5,107 nt of DNA from an uncultured Lachnospira sp. (GTDB lineage Bacteria > Bacillota > Clostridia > Lachnospirales > Lachnospiraceae). Positions 4,618 to 5,107 of the stretch are shown piece after piece; position 1 is the stretch's first letter, and the number at the start of each line of letters is the position of its first letter. Position numbers and translations under genes: made by a program. The stretch lies in NCBI GenBank assembly GCA_947169835.1, contig CAMVRH010000078.1:1-5107 (forward strand), read 5' to 3'. The notes under the pieces are model-generated. The model was not told the DNA's origin. It saw only the letters and a list, made by a program, of their open reading frames with translations, and made no database searches.

Positions 4618-5107
4618 TTATGCCATAAATTTTGGAACATATGCTTTTACCAATATTCCATCTTCACTGTACTCTTCACTTATAAGTTGTCCATACTTTC
4701 TAATTCTATTTACTTCCCCTCCATCGGAATAAGGAATAACTTTTTCTATATAGACTCTCATTTCTTGTATAGCTTTCTCTAGCGCTTCGTCTATCAAATT
4801 TAGTCCTTCACCTTTTTTAATAGCAGCCTGCACTACATAGTCAGCATTCTCATCCTTTAGGACTGGTACCTCATCCAATTTATCAATCTTATTAAATACT
4901 GTGATTATAGTCTTATCTGTAACTTCTAGTTCACGAAGAGTCTCATAGACAGCCTTGATATTTTTATCCATAGCTGGATTTGAGCAATCCACAACATGAA
5001 TAATAATGTCCGAATACTTTGCTTCCTCTAATGTACTCTTAAACGCATCAATCAAATGGTGAGGAAGCTTTCTAATAAATCCAACCGTGTCAGTAAGTAG
5101 CACTTCT
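4618..5107 (-). CDS. hflX: GTPase HflX, C-terminal part, truncated by window edge
   Basis: HflX is a ribosome-associated GTPase that splits stalled or stressed ribosomes, acting in the cytoplasm. Only the last 160-odd residues are here; full proteins have about 410-430, so the N-terminal domain, the P-loop (G1) and switch I lie beyond 5107. Visible parts, numbered from the codon at 5101-5103, are the G3/switch II motif DTVGF (5-9) followed by the signature PHHLIDAFKSTLEEA (14-28), the VDCSNP segment (38-43), and the G4 motif NKID (71-74). A G5-like AAIKKGEGL (93-101) has A where S is usual. The short C-terminal domain runs from about 115 to 161. The GTG at 5101-5103 is not the start: the frame continues upstream and codes in the middle of a conserved motif. 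It converges on iscR and ends at the shared terminator, so it is unrelated to the sulfur operon. Confidence 0.95.
   Translation of the reverse strand, partial: EVLLTDTVGFIRKLPHHLIDAFKSTLEEAKYSDIIIHVVDCSNPAMDKNIKAVYETLRELEVTDKTIITVFNKIDKLDEVPVLKDENADYVVQAAIKKGEGLNLIDEALEKAIQEMRVYIEKVIPYSDGGEVNRIRKYGQLISEEYSEDGILVKAYVPKFMA

Noticed and set aside
4570..4782. Plus-strand 70-residue open frame running through the terminator into hflX
   Set aside because: It crosses the bidirectional terminator, is antisense to hflX, and has the low-complexity F/Y/I/S composition of a shadow frame.
5101..5103. GTG as the start codon of hflX
   Set aside because: The frame stays open to the window end and this codon lies inside the conserved VLLTDTVGF motif in the middle of the GTPase domain.

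Overview
This is an AT-rich, low-GC window with strong AAGGAG-type ribosome binding sites, tight gene spacing and Clostridia-like protein variants: NifS and NifU without Hsc chaperones, a short Rrf2 regulator carrying cysteines, and HflX. It fits an anaerobic Firmicute, most likely a Clostridia or Lachnospiraceae-type chromosome. That placement is inferred from protein style and is not proven. I see no insertion sequences, phage genes, CRISPR array, tRNA or rRNA.

Layout. Positions 1-103 hold a strong imperfect hairpin (31-75) and a possible fragment of a further minus-strand gene at the very edge. From 104 to 4012 the minus strand carries four closely spaced genes, transcribed right to left: nifS (2825-4012), nifU (2385-2759), metY (1074-2357) and cysK (104-1039). 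Between nifS and the divergent regulator lies a 175-base control region. It has a near-consensus promoter for the nifS operon (4069-4097), a partly palindromic operator over its -35 box (4084-4102), A/T tracts, and a weaker promoter for the regulator. The plus strand then encodes an IscR-like Rrf2 regulator (4188-4583). A perfect 12-bp hairpin at 4588-4616 is a bidirectional terminator separating it from the convergent 3' part of hflX (4618 to the window end, minus strand).

How the genes fit together. CysK makes cysteine from O-acetylserine and sulfide, MetY fixes sulfide into homocysteine, NifS takes sulfur from cysteine, and NifU is the scaffold on which Fe-S clusters are built. The divergent regulator has three cysteines suited to binding an Fe-S cluster and probably represses the operon when clusters are sufficient. 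The locus therefore appears to put sulfur assimilation and cysteine consumption for Fe-S assembly under one switch.

Each protein belongs to a well-known family and I found no clearly new protein system. The points most worth a second look are the mixed operon content, the odd translation-start region of nifU (a strong ribosome binding site 26 bases away with a seven-codon minigene and hairpin between), and the hairpin after cysK, which buries a good ribosome binding site ahead of an ATG.
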